From positions 1 through 8,520 of the forward strand of contig CAZNMF010000219.1 in NCBI GenBank assembly GCA_964573795.1: a stretch of 8,520 nucleotides of DNA. Reading direction: 5' to 3'. The DNA comes from CAZNMF01 sp964573795. Its GTDB lineage: Bacteria; Acidobacteriota; Vicinamibacteria; Vicinamibacterales; SCN-69-37. Under the pieces are notes generated by a model. It was given only the letters and a program-made list of their open reading frames with translations. It was not told the DNA's origin and did not search any database. A program made the position numbers and the translations under genes. Position 1 is the first letter of the stretch, and the number at the start of each line of letters is the position of its first letter. This document shows, one piece after another, positions 7,361-8,520 of this stretch.

Positions 7361-8257
7361 TCAGCGGCGCGGATGGAAGGTGTCGTAGACGTGCCGCAGG
7401 CGCGCTTCCAGCACGTGCGTGTAGATCTGCGTCGTGGAGAGATCCGCGTGGCCGAGCATCGCCTGGATCGCGCGCAGGTCCGCGCCGCGCTCGAGCAGGT
7501 GCGTGGCGAACGAGTGCCGCAGCACGTGCGGGCTGAGCGGGCCGCGCACGCCGGCCGCCAGCCCGTACGCGCGCAGCAGCTTCCAGAAGCCGCTGCGCGT
7601 CAACTTGCCGCCGCCGCGCGCGTTGACGAACAGCCACGGGCTCTCGCGCCGTCGCACGAGCGCCGGACGGCTCTCCGCGAGATACCGCCGTACCCAGGCG
7701 GCGGCCTCATCGCCGAGCGGGACGATGCGCTCCTTGCGGCCCTTGCCGAGACATTGCACGTAGCCCTGATCGAGCCGTACGTCCGTCAGCCGGAGCCCGA
7801 CCAGCTCCGACACGCGCAGGCCCGTCGCGTAGAGCACCTCAATCAACGCGCGGTCGCGCAGGCCGCGCGTCGTCGAGACGTCCGGCGCGCGCAGCAGCGC
7901 GTCGACGTCGGACGTCGACAGGAACGCGGGCAGGCCGGCAAACGCGCGCGGCGCGTGGAGATCGGCGGCGGGACTCTCGTCGACGACGCCGGCCAGCCGC
8001 AGGAACTTGAACAGCCCGCGTGTCGCGGCCACGAGGCGCGCGACCGACGAGGGCGCCAGGCCGCTCGCCATCGCCTCGCGCACGAAGGCCTCGAGATCCG
8101 CGCGCGTCAGCGACGCGACGTCGCGGCCGTGCGCGCCGCTGAATGCCTGGAGCCGCGCGAGATCGCGGCGGTACGCCTCGAGCGTGTTCCCCGCCATGCG
8201 CCGCTCGACTTCGAGATGGCGCAGATAGCGATCGACGGGCGTCTCTTTCACGGTCAC
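7361..8257 (-). CDS. xerD: XerD-type site-specific tyrosine recombinase
   Basis: Tyrosine recombinase of the XerC/XerD family, which resolves chromosome dimers at dif with FtsK at the division septum. It has 298 residues, the same as E. coli XerD, and the catalytic residues fall at the same numbers: R148 (ATGLRVSEL), K172 (GKGRKER), H244 and R247 (SPHVLRHSF), H270 (LGHADLSTTQIYTH) and the nucleophile Y279. Domains: N-terminal SAM-like core-binding domain about 7-92, catalytic domain about 110-298. The GTG start at 8257 has GGAG four bases upstream; a second GTG two codons later is possible, but the numbering match favours the first. The C-terminal tail (RLRHVYDTFHPRR) is the typical Xer ending. 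A complete tyrosine recombinase could also be an XerC or a stand-alone integrase, but the lack of mobile-element context and the housekeeping neighbours favour Xer. A dif-like site lies about 5.4 kb away in the same window. Confidence 0.93.
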   Translation of the reverse strand: MTVKETPVDRYLRHLEVERRMAGNTLEAYRRDLARLQAFSGAHGRDVASLTRADLEAFVREAMASGLAPSSVARLVAATRGLFKFLRLAGVVDESPAADLHAPRAFAGLPAFLSTSDVDALLRAPDVSTTRGLRDRALIEVLYATGLRVSELVGLRLTDVRLDQGYVQCLGKGRKERIVPLGDEAAAWVRRYLAESRPALVRRRESPWLFVNARGGGKLTRSGFWKLLRAYGLAAGVRGPLSPHVLRHSFATHLLERGADLRAIQAMLGHADLSTTQIYTHVLEARLRHVYDTFHPRR

Positions 8258-8382
8258 GGCGCTCCATCATCGCTCCGATCGGCGGTGCGCGGCCACGCCG
8301 GAGGCGGGCACACAGCGCGTCCGGCCGTTTGCAGTCCGCGCGCGCTCTGAGTACGCTAGCCCGTCTGTCAGGAAAGTCCGGC
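8258..8382. other. Divergent xerD-murQ intergenic region
   Basis: The 125 bases between divergently read xerD and murQ should carry both upstream controls. A weak murQ promoter is listed separately. For xerD I see a -35-like CTGACA on the minus strand (8371-8366) but no -10 at the right distance. Confidence 0.6.
8329..8357 (+). promoter_or_regulatory. Weak candidate promoter of murQ
   Basis: TTGCAG (8329-8334) and TACGCT (8352-8357) are separated by 17 bases, the standard spacing. Each matches consensus at three of six positions, including the conserved TA and final T of the -10. Transcription would begin near 8364. Tentative. Confidence 0.25.
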
Positions 8383-8520
8383 ATGGCGTATCACTCGAAG
8401 TGGCAGGATCTGCCGACCGAAGCAATCAATCTCGACACGCTGGGCATCGACACGATGCCGGCACTCGACATCATCGATCTCATCGGCGCCGAGGACCGCA
8501 AGGTCGTCGCCGCCGTCCAC
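8383..8520 (+). CDS. murQ: N-acetylmuramic acid 6-phosphate etherase, N-terminal fragment
   Basis: First 46 codons of a gene cut by the window edge. The fragment reads TEAIN (13-17), then IDTMPALDIIDLIGAEDRKVVAAV (22-45). This is the order and spacing of the MurQ N-terminus (TE.xN, a leucine-rich helix, then ED.KV..AV). MurQ cleaves the lactyl ether of MurNAc 6-phosphate to GlcNAc 6-phosphate and D-lactate in peptidoglycan recycling, in the cytoplasm. The ATG at 8383 is preceded by AGGAAAG (8370-8376) at a suitable distance. The SIS-domain body with the catalytic glutamate lies beyond the window, so intactness cannot be judged. Confidence 0.8.
   Translation, partial: MAYHSKWQDLPTEAINLDTLGIDTMPALDIIDLIGAEDRKVVAAVH

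Overview
The window is GC-rich (roughly two-thirds G+C), densely coded chromosomal DNA from a Gram-negative bacterium. The outer-membrane LPS-export permease (lptF/lptG) and peptidoglycan-recycling (murQ) genes argue for a diderm cell. The high GC, frequent GTG starts (four of the seven genes), a single-chain LptF-LptG fusion and a CehA/McbA-type PHP protein would fit an Acidobacteriota-like lineage such as Vicinamibacteria. That placement is inference from gene style, not proof.

Layout on the + strand: parA (29-784) and parB (777-1616) overlap by 8 bases and form a chromosome- or plasmid-type partition operon. A 457-base gene-free stretch (1617-2073) follows and is the most structured non-coding DNA here. 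It holds an inverted repeat just after parB (1664-1687), an 11-base G-rich direct repeat, a 28-base palindrome with a single mismatched pair (1807-1834), and an AT-rich island. Inside the island is a sequence with the arm-spacer-arm layout of a XerC/XerD dif site (1930-1957). Next is a 770-codon lptF-lptG fusion (2074-4386).

Layout on the - strand, convergent with lptFG: a membrane-anchored PHP metallohydrolase of CehA/McbA type (6120-4420), metK (start best placed at 7279, end 6128) and a XerD-type tyrosine recombinase (8257-7361). They read in the order xerD, metK, PHP gene. The PHP ribosome-binding site overlaps the metK stop codon, so those two are probably translationally coupled. A divergent gap of 125 bases separates xerD from the first 46 codons of murQ, which runs off the right edge.

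How the parts may fit: partition proteins, a dif-like site and a complete XerD lie within about 8 kb. Canonical parAB sits near the replication origin and dif near the terminus, so finding them side by side is the notable point. Either the parAB pair is a second, terminus-located system, or the dif call is wrong, or origin and terminus landmarks are rearranged in this lineage. The palindromes between parB and the dif-like site are candidate binding sites for a locally acting DNA-binding protein. No canonical parS, CRISPR array, RNA gene, transposase or riboswitch was seen.
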